Assembly (NCBI GenBank): GCA_963798795.1
Contig: CAWCUZ010000001.1
Coordinates: forward strand, 620,001 to 684,000
Direction of reading: 5' to 3'
Length of the DNA stretch: 64,000 nucleotides
DNA from: CAWCUZ01 sp963798795
GTDB taxonomy: Bacteria > Acidobacteriota > Vicinamibacteria > Vicinamibacterales > SCN-69-37
The notes below the pieces were generated by a model. The model was not told where the DNA came from. It saw only the letters and a list, made by a program, of their open reading frames with translations, and did no database searches. The first letter of the stretch is position 1. Each line of letters starts with the position of its first letter. This document shows, one piece after another, positions 54,436 through 64,000 of this stretch. The position numbers and the translations under genes were made by a program.

Positions 54436-55657
54436 CTACCTCTTGTTCGGCGCGCCCGGCGTGGGCACGCTCGTCGCCACCGGCGTCCCGCTCGCATGCG
54501 CGCGCGTCAGACCGGCCCTGAACGTGATGCCGGTGCCGGACACCTGATCGCCGGCCGCGTGCGCGGCCCTCAGCGGAGCGGCGATCGTGATCGTCGCGGG
54601 CGTCGGCGTGCCGCCTCGGCCTCCGCGTCGGCCGCCGCCGGCACTCGACACCACCGTCGTCGTCTGCGCACTCGCGCCGCTGCCGATGACGATTGCCTGA
54701 CCCGTGGTGAAGCCGAACGTGCTCGCGACGATGATCCCGGTCGCGCCCGCTGCCGCGTCCGCACCGATCGTCGTCGCGCCCGCCGTGCCCACCGTCGCGA
54801 TCACCGCGGTCTCCGCGTCCGCGCCGGCGTCGATCGTGATCGTCTGACCCGCGGCGAAGTTTGCCACGCTGGCCACCTTGATGTTCGTCGCGCCGGTCGC
54901 CGACTCAACCGGCATCGTCGTGGCCGTCTGCGTCAGGAAGTCGTCGCAGTTGCTGTCCGTGTCGTTGCCGTCCGGAAAGCGGCCCGCGCTCCGGTTGAAG
55001 CCGGTCGCAGGACCCGCGCCTCGTCCTCGCCCACGACCGCCGACGCTCGGCACCACCGCGCGGCAACCGGCCTCGCCCGCTCCCGACGCGCCCTGATATC
55101 CCTCGGCGAGCCACGGATCGACGAGCAGTCCGTAGTTCAGACTGTCCACGACCAGCCCGCCGGCGTCGCGCAGCGCGATGCTGCCGGCGCTCCCGGAGAA
55201 CTCGGGTCCGCCGAACCACTGGTTCGGTGGCCTCTCTCCCTGATAGCCCCCGCTCGTCACGCGCGCGTCGCGCACCACTGCATTGACGTCGTGCTCGCCG
55301 GCGAGCGCGCGATCGAGCGTGATGCCGCTGCCGAGCGGCTGCACCGGCTCGTTGCTCGAGTGCGCGAACTTCGTCGCGGGCGTGAACGTGATCCCCGTGC
55401 CGCGATCGCTGAACGGCATGTTCGACGCGTGGTTGAACTTCAGCGGCTCGGCAACCGTGAGACCCGTGCCATCCGGCCCCTGAGTACCGACGGCCGTCAC
55501 CGTCACCCACTCGATCCCGTGTCCGACGCTGGCGATGTCGAGGCGAATCCTGTCGCCGACCGAGATGTTGTTGATCGTGTTCACCTTCAGCGTCTTCGAT
55601 CCGGCCGGCGCGTCCGCCGCGAGGCGTCCCTGCGTGCCCGGCTTGCCGACGGCCGTC
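54436..55657 (-). pseudogene. lamin-tail-like secreted protein, C-terminal part
   Basis: Frame open from repeat copy K (GKPGTQGRLAADAPAGSKTLKV...) to the stop at 54436. Contains a lamin-tail-domain-like stretch (SGSAGSIALRDAGGLVVDSL, NYGLLVDPWLAEGYQG, SAGRFPDGNDTDSNCDDF) and before and after it several copies of a beta unit of the form ...ASVANFAAGQTITIDAGADAE, each about 35 residues. The N-terminus is missing. Same strand as and just upstream of the kinase. Confidence 0.6.
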
Positions 55658-55750
55658 GAGAATAGGCCGCATTAGCCGACATAACGCCCGTTCTCAGACG
55701 TCCGTCGCGCCGGTACCCGCCTCCCTGCCCCGGTTTCTCCTCTGACACAG
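55658..55750 (+). repeat. 93-bp dispersed repeat, copy K
   Basis: Full-length F-type copy; left boundary of the aspartate kinase fragment. Confidence 0.9.
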
Positions 55751-56022
55751 TTCGCCGAGCTCGAGCGCATTGTCGGCGCCCTGGGCGTGCTGCGCGAAGT
55801 GACGCCGCGCTGGCTCGACGCCATCGCGTCGGTGGGCGAAGTCGCCAGCAGCCGCATCGTGGCCGCCGCCCTCACATCCCACAACCTGTCGGCCAGTTGG
55901 GTCGACGCGCGCCAGGCGATGGTGACCACCGCCGATCACGGGCAGGCCGTGCCGCTCCTCGCGGAGACGACCGCCGCGCTGGCCCGATCCGTGGACCCAC
56001 CGCTGGCCGCGCGAGAGGTCCC
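55751..56022 (+). pseudogene. aspartate kinase, 272-bp internal fragment between two repeats
   Basis: FAELERIVGALGVLREVTPR, WLDAIASVGEVASSRIVAAA, LTSHNLSASWVDARQAMVTT... is an internal stretch of the aspartokinase N-lobe (homologous to the S-x-GE and WVDAR segments of LysC/ThrA). Open from the end of repeat K to the start of repeat L, with neither start nor stop of its own. Confidence 0.8.
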
Positions 56023-56110
56023 GAGAATAGGCCGCATTAGCCGACATAACGCCCGTTCTCAGACGTCCGTCGCGCCGGTACCCGCCTCCCTGCCCCGGTT
56101 TCTCCTCTGA
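56023..56110 (+). repeat. 93-bp dispersed repeat, copy L (lacks the last five bases)
   Basis: F-type copy ending at CTCTGA instead of CTCTGACACAG. Confidence 0.9.
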
Positions 56111-56551
56111 ACCCTCCGCGATGTCGAGGGCCTGGCCCGGACCGTCAGGACGGAGTTGGTGGTACGCGCCGCCGGAGTAGCCAGTGGCAGTGACCTCGAA
56201 ATCCGCGCGGCCCGCGGGCACGGCGCGAAACGCAAATTGGCCGCCCGCATCAGTGAGCACGCGCGCGGAACTTCCGGAGCCTGTGCTGAACGCGACGCCG
56301 CCCTGTAGCTGCACGTTATTGAGGGTCACCGTCGGCCCGGCGCCTCCGGCCGCCCTGGGATGCGCCGGCGCGACGCTCATCTCGATCGTGGCGCCGCCGA
56401 CTGGCGCCCCGGATGCGGCGTCGACGACCCGCCCCATCACCAACGCGGTGTCTGCCGGCGCAGTCGCCGCCGGTGTGTGCATCGACGCGTACGCGGCGAG
56501 CACGAGCATCCCCACGCAGACGCCAAACAGCAAGCGGGGCTGAGGATCCAT
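56111..56551 (-). pseudogene. carboxypeptidase-regulatory-like (TonB-like beta-sandwich) protein, 3'-truncated
   Basis: Signal peptide MDPQPRLLFGVCVGMLVLAA, then a carboxypeptidase regulatory-like fold: VMGRVVDAASGAPVGGATIE, VLTDAGGQFAFRAVPAGRAD, FEVTATGYSGG. The coding sequence runs into repeat copy L, where an extra open frame continues in the same direction without homology. Confidence 0.7.
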
Positions 56552-56715
56552 AGCAGGCTCTATCTTGAAGGTGCACTAGGACGCCCAACGACTCCTACAA
56601 GGAACGTTCGCTCACCATAACCCAATGGACGGCGGATCGTGTCATCTTGAACTCCAGCACACGGCCGCCCCGTAACAGGCTCGGAGCCCGCGAGTCCACC
56701 GCGCATATCGCCTAT

Positions 56716-59410
56716 CTACTGCGCCCTGATGGCCACCACCGGATCGACGCTGGCCGCCCGTCGCGCGGGCACGAATGCCGCGAGCAGTCCCGCGGCGATC
56801 AGCAGGGCTCCCACGGCGACATACACGACCGGGTCGTGCGGCTGCACTTGGAAGAGAAATGCTGAGGCAAAGCGCGACAGCAGCCAGGCGCCGCCGATGC
56901 CGATCGCCAGCCCGGCGCTGACGTATCGCATCGCGCGCGCCAACACGGCGCCGAGTACATCAGACGGCAGCGCGCCGAGCGCCATCCGTACCCCGATCTC
57001 CTTCGTCCGCAGCGAGACGAGGTACGCCATTACGCCGTAGATGCCGACGCCGGCAATCACGATGCCGAGCACCCCGAAGAGGCCGATGAGCTGCATGTTG
57101 AACTTGCGCTGCGCCACGAGATCGGCGAAATAACTCTCGAGCGGCCGAATCGTGTCGCTTAGGAAGCCGGGATTCGCCTGACGGATCGCGGCCTTCATCG
57201 CCGGTGCGAACGCCGCCGGATCGCCCGATGTCCGGATCACGAACCCGCCGCCATGAACGTCCGACTGCGACACCGGCAGGTATCCCTGCGGATGCACCTC
57301 GGTCTCCGGGCCGCCCAGCCGAACGCCGCGGACAACCCCGACGACGGTGACGTTCGCCCCGTTGACGGTCATGGTCTGCCCGAGCGCGCGCCCGTCGAAA
57401 TAGTAATGCTCCGCCGACTCGTTGATCACGATGACGGACGGCGACGCGGCGGCGTCCGTCTCGTCGAAGACGCGCCCATGCAGGAGCGCGATATGCAGCA
57501 CCTTGAAATAGTCCGTCGTGATCCGGCGCACATCGACCGTCTGCAGATCCTTGGCGTCCGGTCGCGTGGGAATGGTCACGCCCTCGCGGTCGTAGCCACC
57601 GACGAGCGGGAGCATGTCGTCGGCGACCGCGGCGGCCGCTTCCACGCCCGGAATCGCCGCGAGCCGGCTCACAGCGTCCGCCATGAACAGCCGTCCACGC
57701 GTCTGCCAGTCGGGCCCACGATAGTTGATGTATGCACTCGCGGTCAGGACGTGCATGTCGTCGAAGCCGAGGTCCGTGGTCATGAACCGGACGAAACTCG
57801 AGATGAAGAGCCCCGCGCCCACGAGCAGGATGACGGCGAGCGTCACCTCGGCGACGACCAGCGCGGCACGCAGGCGCAGGCGCTCGCGGCCGGCGGTGGC
57901 GCGCACGCCGTCCTTAAGGGCATGCGTCACGTCGGCGCGCGAGGCTCGAAGCGCGGGCGCGAGCCCGAACAAGACGCCGGTCACGGTGGCCGCGCCCGCG
58001 GCCACGCCGAGCACGCGCAGGTCGATGGCGATCGAGGCCAGCCGCGGCACGGCCGCTGGCATCGACGCCTTCAGCACCGCCACGCCCCAGTAGGCAACAG
58101 CCATGCCACACGCAGTGCCGATCGCCGAGAGCACGCAGCTCTCGATGAGTAGCGCACGCGCCAGGTGCCACCGCGTGCCGCCGAGCGCCGCGCGCACGGC
58201 CCACTCCCGCTCGCGCGTCGTCGCGCGCGCCAGCATCAGGTTCGCCACGTTCACGCAGGCGATAAGGAGGACGAGCGCCACCGTACCGAGGAGCAGCAGC
58301 ATCCACGATCGTACGGGGCTGACGATGACGGTCCGAGAGGCACGGCGTCGGTCCGGGTCGAGGATCGGCTGACCGAGACATAGTTAGAGAACCAGCCGGG
58401 AAACGCCTGATCGAGGGCCGGCCCGATCAGCTGCAACCTCCGCCCGGGCCTGTCCGAGTGTCAGACCCCGCCTAATCCGCCCGACGATAAGCCACGTGAA
58501 GCTCCGACCCCGTCCGTGCATCCGCTGGTTGGCTGTCGGCACATGGGGGACCCAGGCGTCAGTGGGCTCGACCGCGTCGACGGGGTATGCGAAACCGGGC
58601 GCCATCACGCCGACTATCTCCAGCCCGCCGGCCGACGTGTCGAGCGTCCGGCCCACGATGGCCGGATCGGCGCCAAACCGACGCCGCCACAGGGCATCGC
58701 TGATGACGACGACCCGGTCACGCCCGTCGACATCATCCTCGCTCGTCAGTGCTCGCCCGATCGCCGGGTGCGCGCGGAGCACCCCAAAGAGGTCGCCCAT
58801 CACTTCAGTGGCCTGCAGCGTCTGCATCTGCCCATCGTCCGGGCGAGGCACGCTGAGGTTCGTCTCGGCGGTCGCTGCGACGGCCTCGAACGCGTGTTGC
58901 GCGGTTTGTACGTCGAGAAAGACCTGAGGCGTCTCGGTTTGTGGTAGCTGAGACACCGTCGAAATGTGGCCGATCTGCAGAATGCGGTCGCCTTCGTCGA
59001 ACGGCAAGCCCCGCAGGACGACCGCATCCACGACCGAGAAGATGGCGGTGCTCGCGCCAATACCCAGCGTCAAGATCGACAATGCGACCGCGGTGAATCC
59101 CGGCGAGCCGCGGAGACTGCGGTATGCGCCACGAAGGTCCCGAGCCACCATGTCGGCGCTCCCCGCCGTCCGGGCTGCTCGAGCCATCGGTGACCGCTCC
59201 GGCTGACGTGCCGCCCCTCGCTCCCGACGTATCGCTGTCGCCAGATCCGCGAACTCGCGGAGCGCGGCCGACAGGCGCAATCGACGCGGACGATCACTCA
59301 CCCGCCGTGCCGCAACATCCACGGCCTCATCGCCGTACCGTCGGCGGAATTCCATCGGCGCCGCCCTCAGCGCGGTACCGATAGACCGCGACGAACCAGC
59401 GCGGCGTCAT
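56716..59410 (-). CDS. ADOP-family MacB/FtsX permease (three frameshifts)
   Basis: About 890 aa when shifts near 59365, 58430 and 58360 are corrected. N-terminus MTPRWFVAVYRY and MEFRRRYGDEAVDVAARRVS, first helix FTAVALSILTLGIGASTAIF, core (EVMGDLFGVLRAHPAIGRAL), FtsX blocks (LLIACVNVANLMLARATTR and LVSLRTKEIGVRMALGALPS), end RRAASVDPVVAIRAQ. ATG 59410 overlaps the PadR stop (ATGA), the usual pairing. Confidence 0.85.
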
Positions 59411-59745
59411 CGCGTCCCTCCATGGCCGCCGGCCGGCACTGGATGCAGCTCGCGCGTGGCCGCGATCTGCGCGGCGAGACGGTCGGCCTCGGCTAGCAGC
59501 ACCGACCGGCCGCGCGGGGTCACCGCGTAGCAACGCCGTCGGCCATCTGTCTCGTCCCCTTCGGTCTCGGCGAGGAGACGGTCATCGCTGAGCTTCTTTA
59601 CGATCGAGTAGAACGAGCCTGTGCCCGGATCGACTAGCCCGCCAGAGCGCGCGCGGATTCGTTGCACGAGCGCGTAGCCGTGGGTCGGCGCCTCCGCGAG
59701 CGAGAGCAGCACGAGGTACCGAGGTGCGTCAAAGGCAGAAAGCGG
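59407..59745 (-). CDS. PadR-family transcriptional regulator (5' end uncertain)
   Basis: PPLSAFDAPRYLVLLSLAEA, then PTHGYALVQRIRARSGGLVD and GTGSFYSIVKKLSDDRLL is the PadR winged helix; the tail carries basic and polar residues. The frame is open up to about 59745, where a stop occurs without ATG; the only start codon is a GTG at 59712, which cuts the first helix. The start may be a rare codon or damaged. Overlaps the ADOP gene downstream. Confidence 0.8.
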   Translation of the reverse strand, partial: PLSAFDAPRYLVLLSLAEAPTHGYALVQRIRARSGGLVDPGTGSFYSIVKKLSDDRLLAETEGDETDGRRRCYAVTPRGRSVLLAEADRLAAQIAATRELHPVPAGGHGGTR

Positions 59746-59772
59746 CGGGGACTAGCTCGTGGCGGCATTTAA

Positions 59773-59789
59773 CTCTCCGTAATGGAGAG
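59773..59789 (-). promoter_or_regulatory. putative PadR operator
   Basis: CTCTCC-GTAAT-GGAGAG, a perfect 6-bp inverted repeat with five-base spacer, about 60 bases upstream of the PadR GTG, consistent with autoregulation. Confidence 0.55.
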
Positions 59790-59843
59790 ATTGTCCGATC
59801 GTGCGAGACAGGATGTCAACAGAGGACTGCTAGCGGCCCTCTT

Positions 59844-60046
59844 TCAAGGGTCGCGGACGATCAAGTCAACAGGCCCGTCCCGTCGACCCATGGGGGCGAG
59901 CAGGTGGCACTCAAGCCGGGGTGCCGCGCACCGTTCACACCGGATCGTCGCCGCCAAATCAGCGAGTTCGCGCAACGCCGCCAGTGGTCGCGATCGACGC
60001 GCGAGATCGCCCACGCGCCGCGCCGCGACGTCCGCGACCTCGGGTC
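59844..60046 (-). pseudogene. ADOP permease, N-terminal fragment
   Basis: VADVAARRVGDLARRSRPLA, ALRELADLAATIRCERCAAP is close to the N-terminal segment of the ADOP gene at 59300 (VDVAARRVSDRPRRLRLSAAL...). About 65 residues; starts at repeat copy M and ends in a premature stop after VDLIVRDP. Confidence 0.65.
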
Positions 60047-60138
60047 GAGAATAGGCCGCATTAGCCGACATAACGCCCGTTCTCAGACGTCCGTCGCGCC
60101 GGTACCGCCTCCCTGCCCCGGTTTCTCCTCTGACACAA
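60047..60138 (+). repeat. 93-bp dispersed repeat, copy M
   Basis: F-type copy with one base missing (GGTACCGCC) and a slightly altered end (TGACACAAAC). Confidence 0.9.
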
Positions 60139-60380
60139 ACACGTACCTGCAGTGGGAAACGGCATATGGGGGGGCGACGATGTCCGTGCGTGCCGATCCG
60201 CTGTTCGTGAGTCCGACACAGTTGCGGCTCCGATGGGGATCGCCGTGCGTGGGTGCGGGCATCGAGGTGGGGATCGACAGCGACATCGTCGGTGTGCCGG
60301 TGCCTGCCGGGACTCAACCGGACCTCGGGGCGTTCCAGAGCGCCCGTCGGCCGCTGCAACCATCGCGGGCACCTCGCTGA
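60139..60380 (+). pseudogene. parallel beta-helix protein, C-terminal fragment
   Basis: YLQWETAYGGATMSVRADPL, FVSPTQLRLRWGSPCVGAGI, then DIVGVPVPAGTQPDLGAFQ. The DPLFVS...GSPCVGAG...DLGAFQ pattern is the last coil and cap of right-handed beta-helix (choice-of-anchor Q-like) secreted proteins. 5' part missing at repeat copy M. Confidence 0.7.
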
Positions 60381-60396
60381 GGAACCAGTCGCGACT

Positions 60397-61587
60397 TCAG
60401 CGGACCAGGCTCCCGTAGATCTCCAGCGTACACCCTGCGATCTTCTGCCAGGTGTAGCGCCGCTGCACCTTCTCGTAACCCGCGCTGCCCATCGCGGCCG
60501 CCGCCGCGGGGTCGGCGAGCAGCCGGACCAGAGCCCGTGCCAGTTCGTCCGGATCCTGGCTCGATAGAATCCCGTCCGTCCCGTCATCGACCACGCAGGC
60601 GATCGGTTCGATGTTGCCGGCAACCACTGCCTTCCGACACGACCACGCCTCCACGTAGACGCCGCCGAAACTCTCCTGCTGGGATGGCAGGCAGAGGAAC
60701 TCGCATGCGGCCAGTGCCGCTGTTTTGGTGCGGAGGTCGACCGCTCCCAGGTTGACGAGACGCGGGTCGGCCGACTGCCGGAACAACTGCCTCGAGTAGT
60801 CACTCGACGGCCCCGCGAAGACGAACCGCATCTCGGGATACACCTTCCACACGCGTGACGCCGCCCCTACCAGGGCACCAACACCCTTGTACGCGAGCTG
60901 TTGTCCCAGGTACAGGATGAAGGGACCATCGAGGCCAGCAGTTGCCCGAAACTCCTCCACCGAATACTCGTCGGAAAGCACCGGCCCGATTCCGGTGACG
61001 TGCACCCGGTCTTCCGCCACGCCTTTGTCGCGCACGAGGGTGTCGCGCTCGGCTGTCGTCAGGGCAATGACGGCGTCGGCTTCGCGATAGATCCGGTCCC
61101 ATTCGCGATAAAGGCGCCCCTGCCACCGGGGATGATGGTTGGGTGTCAGAACGAAGGGAATCCCGCGCCGACGCGCAAGGTCGAGCGCCGTGCGCGCGAT
61201 GAACTCGCGGCCGATACGCGACGCGTGCACGATGTCCGGACGGCCCGAAAGCGTCCGGAACGACGGTGCCATCCGGCCGGCAATCGCCGCGACGGCAGCC
61301 GGTATGACGGAATAGTAGAGGAGCGCCCAGGGCAGCATGGCAAGCCGGGTGGCAAGCGGGAATCCAATCTGCGACACCTGCACGCCATCGAGTTCGTACT
61401 GCCGGGCTGGACCCGACGCGATCGTCGTACCGAGCAGCCAGTCGCTTCTTGGCCCCGTGGACCACTGCGTGATGACCCTCGGGTGATGTCCCCACTCGCG
61501 CACGGCCCGGGCAAGGCAGTGCAGATGGATCTGCGCGCCGCCAATCGCCGGCGGATACGAGGTGGTGACGTAGAGGATGTCTGACAC
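60397..61587 (-). CDS. GT4-family glycosyltransferase (intact)
   Basis: 396 aa, GT-B fold. ILYVTTSYPPAIGGAQIHLH is the acceptor-domain start; donor domain has PFILYLGQQLAYKGVGALVG and the EX7E region LCLPSQQESFGGVYVEAWSC. The last gene of a three-gene minus-strand operon; its start is six bases downstream of the preceding stop. Predicted to transfer a sugar from a nucleotide donor during polysaccharide synthesis in the cytoplasm. Confidence 0.88.
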   Translation of the reverse strand: MSDILYVTTSYPPAIGGAQIHLHCLARAVREWGHHPRVITQWSTGPRSDWLLGTTIASGPARQYELDGVQVSQIGFPLATRLAMLPWALLYYSVIPAAVAAIAGRMAPSFRTLSGRPDIVHASRIGREFIARTALDLARRRGIPFVLTPNHHPRWQGRLYREWDRIYREADAVIALTTAERDTLVRDKGVAEDRVHVTGIGPVLSDEYSVEEFRATAGLDGPFILYLGQQLAYKGVGALVGAASRVWKVYPEMRFVFAGPSSDYSRQLFRQSADPRLVNLGAVDLRTKTAALAACEFLCLPSQQESFGGVYVEAWSCRKAVVAGNIEPIACVVDDGTDGILSSQDPDELARALVRLLADPAAAAAMGSAGYEKVQRRYTWQKIAGCTLEIYGSLVR

Positions 61588-61593
61588 GGCCGG

Positions 61594-62725
61594 CTACGCC
61601 CGTCCCGCGGCCACGTCGAGGTACAGTCGACTGAGGCGCCGCGCCCAGTTCTCGACGCGATATGTGTCCTGCGCCTCGACCCAGCGGCGTCCGGCCGCAC
61701 CCAGCGCTTCGCGCGACGCGTGGTCCCCGCACAAATCGAGGATCACGGCGGCCAGGTCTTCCGGCTGGCGGCCGTCGATGATCCGCACGCCGTCGGCGGC
61801 ATCGAGGATGCGCCCGCCGCCCATCGCGGGCCGGACACCGGCAACCGGTGTGCCCGACGCAAGACTCTCGAGAATCGTCCGGCCGAACGACTCTTGATGC
61901 GATGTCATCAGGAACAGGTCGAAGGCCCTGAACACCGCGGCATGTCGGTCCGGTTGCCGATGAACAGCACACGGTGTCCGAGGCCCAGCGCACGCACCCG
62001 TGCCTCGAGGACCGCCTGGTCGTCGCCCTCGCCGGCGATGACGAACTGGATATCGTCGCGCGCCGCGCAGACGCGCTCGGCGGCGTCCAGCAGCAGGCCC
62101 AGATCCTTCTGGTGAACGAGCCGGCAGGCCGTGCCGCAATCACGCCCTGGGCGGGCAGTCTGATACGCGCCCGCGCCGCCGCGCGATCGAGGCCGGGATT
62201 GAAGTAGTCCAGGTCGATCGGGCAGTCGATGTTGACGATCAGCTTCCGTGGCACACGCTGGGCGACCATGGCCTCCAGCGTTTCGTCACCAACGGTGATG
62301 AACAGGTCGTACAACTTCCGGAAAGACGCGGTACATCGCGCGCGCGCCGCGTTCGCTGCCTTCGGTGTGGATGTCGCCGTTCTCCTGATAGATGAGTGGC
62401 GTGCCACGCGCCGCCATCGCCAGAACGAGGTGGCCGAACATCGTCCGTGCGTTGTTGTGCACGACATCGAACGTCCGGCCGCGCAGGAAACGCCAGAAGG
62501 CCACGGTCGCGGTTGCATCCCGCCAGGAGGTGGCACCGAACGAGACGACCTCGACGCCCATGGCGGCCATGGCGTCGGACGCCGCGCCGGAAGGGCCGAG
62601 CATACAGAAGGTCACCGTAAAGTCCTCCCGCGGCACGTTCCGGACGAAGTCCGCACACGAAGCGAGCGATCCCCGAGCGTGCCGTCGAACACGATGTAGA
62701 GGACGCGGCAGGGTTATGTCTTCAT
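61594..62725 (-). CDS. GT4-family glycosyltransferase (several frameshifts)
   Basis: Start ATG 62725 overlaps the previous stop. Readable pieces: VTFCMLGPSGAASDAMAAMG, GRTFDVVHNNARTMFGHLVL, YDLFITVGDETLEAMVAQRV, PIDLDYFNPGLDRAAAR, FDLFLMTSHQESFGRTILES, DVAAGRA stop. The H-N-N and HQESFGRTILE segments are typical for GT4. At least four frame changes between 61920 and 62720. Confidence 0.8.
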
Positions 62726-63972
62726 GACGCCTGCCGACTTTCAGCGGCGTCGCGATCGCCGTGGTGCCTGGCGACCACCTCGCGCAAGATGGTTTCGGTC
62801 AATGTCGTGTGGCGCTCGAGGGTGAACCGGTCTTCTACGGTGCGGATGGCGGCCGCGGCCATCTGTAGCCGTAGGGCGCGGAATCGGCCAGCCGGTTCAT
62901 CGCGTCCGCCAAGATCGACCGGATCCTCGCCGGGCACCAGCATGCCGTCCACCATGTGCGTGATGATTTCCTTCGGGCCTCCTCTGTCAAGCGCGATCAC
63001 CGGCACGCCCTGCGACATCGCTTCAATCACCACCAGGCCGAAGGGTTCGCTCCAGATGGACGGGAACAGCAGCGCATCGTAGTGGCGGTACCGCGTGAGA
63101 ATCTCGGCCCGGTCAAGATGACCGAGGAAGCGGACGTGCGTGGTGAGCCCCAGCGCGCTGATGCGATGGATCATCTGTGTCTCGTCCAGCGGATCCCCGG
63201 TGCCGACGAGGTCGAGCGTGAGTGCGACCGCCCGCACGCGGTTGGCGTGCGCAAGAGCCTCGATCGCGAGTAGCAGGCCTTTCGATGGGTGCAGGCGCCC
63301 GACAAAGAGCAGCCGCGTGCCCGGGCCACCCGGCGGTGGGAAGACACGATCTGCGCGGCGGCCAGTCCGTTGTGGACGATCCTCATGTCGTCAGCCGGAA
63401 ATCCCTCGAGGGCGTACCACGCGCGCAGTTCACCGCTGACCAGCATCAGGTGAGAGAGATCCAGTTCCGCGATCCGCACGTCGTAGATCCATCGTCGGAC
63501 GTGGTCGATCGGTCGCGCCGGGTGACGACGCAGCAGGCCAATGACCGTCGACAACGAGTAGTCCTCCACGTTGAAGACGACCGGGACTGTGCGCTTACCG
63601 AAGGCATGTACGAGCCCGATGCCGACCGGTCGAATTGCCAGACGACAGCGACGTCAGGCGCGAACGCGTCGATCGCCGCGAGGCACTCGCGGTAGTTGGC
63701 TCGGTAGATGCGGCCCCTGGCGATCTGCCGCAGCGGGTACCGTGGGTGGAGGCTGGTGCGGCCTTCAGGCGGAGCGCTTCCGAGGCGGCCGATGCGGCGC
63801 GCCCCCCATCGTCGTGTCCCGCTGCCGCCGCGCTGGTGAGCACGGCAACGTCGTGGCCGTGCGCCGCGAGCATGTTCGCCGTGTCGTGACACTGGATGGC
63901 GAACCCGTTCAGCACCGGTGGATAGTGGGCCGACACCATCAGAATCCGGAGGTGGCGCGGCGTCGGGTTCAT
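62722..63972 (-). CDS. GT4-family glycosyltransferase (several frameshifts)
   Basis: Starts ATG 63972 (MNPTPRHLRILMVSAHYPPV). Pieces in order: AIQCHDTANMLAAHGHDVAV, IARGRIYRANYRECLAAIDA, AELDLSHLMLVSGELRAWYA, LVGTGDPLDETQMIHRISAL, PSIWSEPFGLVVIEAMSQGV and the end at 62722. SEPFGLVVIEA is the donor EX7E motif. About three to four frame changes. The first gene of the operon visible here; it may be preceded by others outside the window. Confidence 0.82.
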
Positions 63973-64000
63973 CGCGCCACCGCCTCGACTGACGCGGATG

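Noticed and set aside
395..60138. CRISPR array or integron cassette array formed by the repeats
   Set aside because: Copies are 0.3 to 12 kb apart with full gene fragments between; no spacer regularity, no cas or intI gene, and the repeat lacks the inverted RYYYAAC/GTTRRRY ends of attC sites.
395..60138. Sequencing adapter or vector contamination as source of the repeat
   Set aside because: Three diverged subfamilies with scattered substitutions and an internal deletion form are not expected from an adapter; the copies look evolved.

Overview
The window is high-GC bacterial DNA that looks like Acidobacteriota, most likely Vicinamibacteria or a close relative. I infer this from gene families only: five MacB/FtsX permeases of the acidobacterial duplicated orphan permease (ADOP) type, several paired with PadR regulators; a VWFA-related acidobacterial protein; a Ser/Thr kinase fused to a PD40 beta-propeller; and a thioredoxin-PD40 fusion. 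There are no rRNA genes, no complete tRNA genes and no CRISPR array.

Layout. 0-8 kb is a run of decayed or badly read genes (DUF3224, HIT, ADOP, TPR, YjbR, phospholipase C-like, surface-antigen-like), many with frameshifts. 8.1-13.3 kb is intact: a PadR-ADOP pair and a TlpA-PD40 fusion. 13.4-20.9 kb is accessory: repeat copies, a tRNA-Ser remnant beside a MntA-HepT module, a TetR/S9-peptidase divergon with a clear operator, a broken ADOP, a PIN fragment and a complete HigBA module. 20.9-23.7 kb holds sucA (internally deleted) and sucB. 23.8-29.5 kb has a large two-domain glycosyltransferase and a sulfatase/lipoprotein pair. 29.5-33.5 kb is a mobile-element graveyard with an IS91-type transposase fragment, a broken tyrosine integrase abutting a tRNA-Leu remnant, and a second MntA-HepT module. 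33.7-38.4 kb is a three-gene set: a fulvocin C-like Cys-rich protein, an ADOP permease and a REC-AraC regulator. 38.8-48.4 kb carries a MobL relaxase remnant, a DUF433/HD/HD/DUF3883 group, an IS21 left end and a complete IS66-family element with target duplication. 48.5-59.7 kb contains VWFA, Cys-rich peptide, kinase and ADOP-PadR genes broken up by repeats. 60.4-64 kb is an operon of three GT4-type glycosyltransferases on the minus strand.

The most unusual structural feature is a dispersed repeat of about 93 bp, seen 13 times (three sequence subfamilies plus variants, 12 of 13 in one orientation). Gene fragments run exactly up to its edges, but the genes on the two sides do not match. Either the repeat is a recombination site that has shuffled gene pieces, or the assembly misjoined at it; read-level data would decide. 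Frameshifts and internal deletions are frequent elsewhere too, so many broken genes may reflect sequence quality rather than biology.
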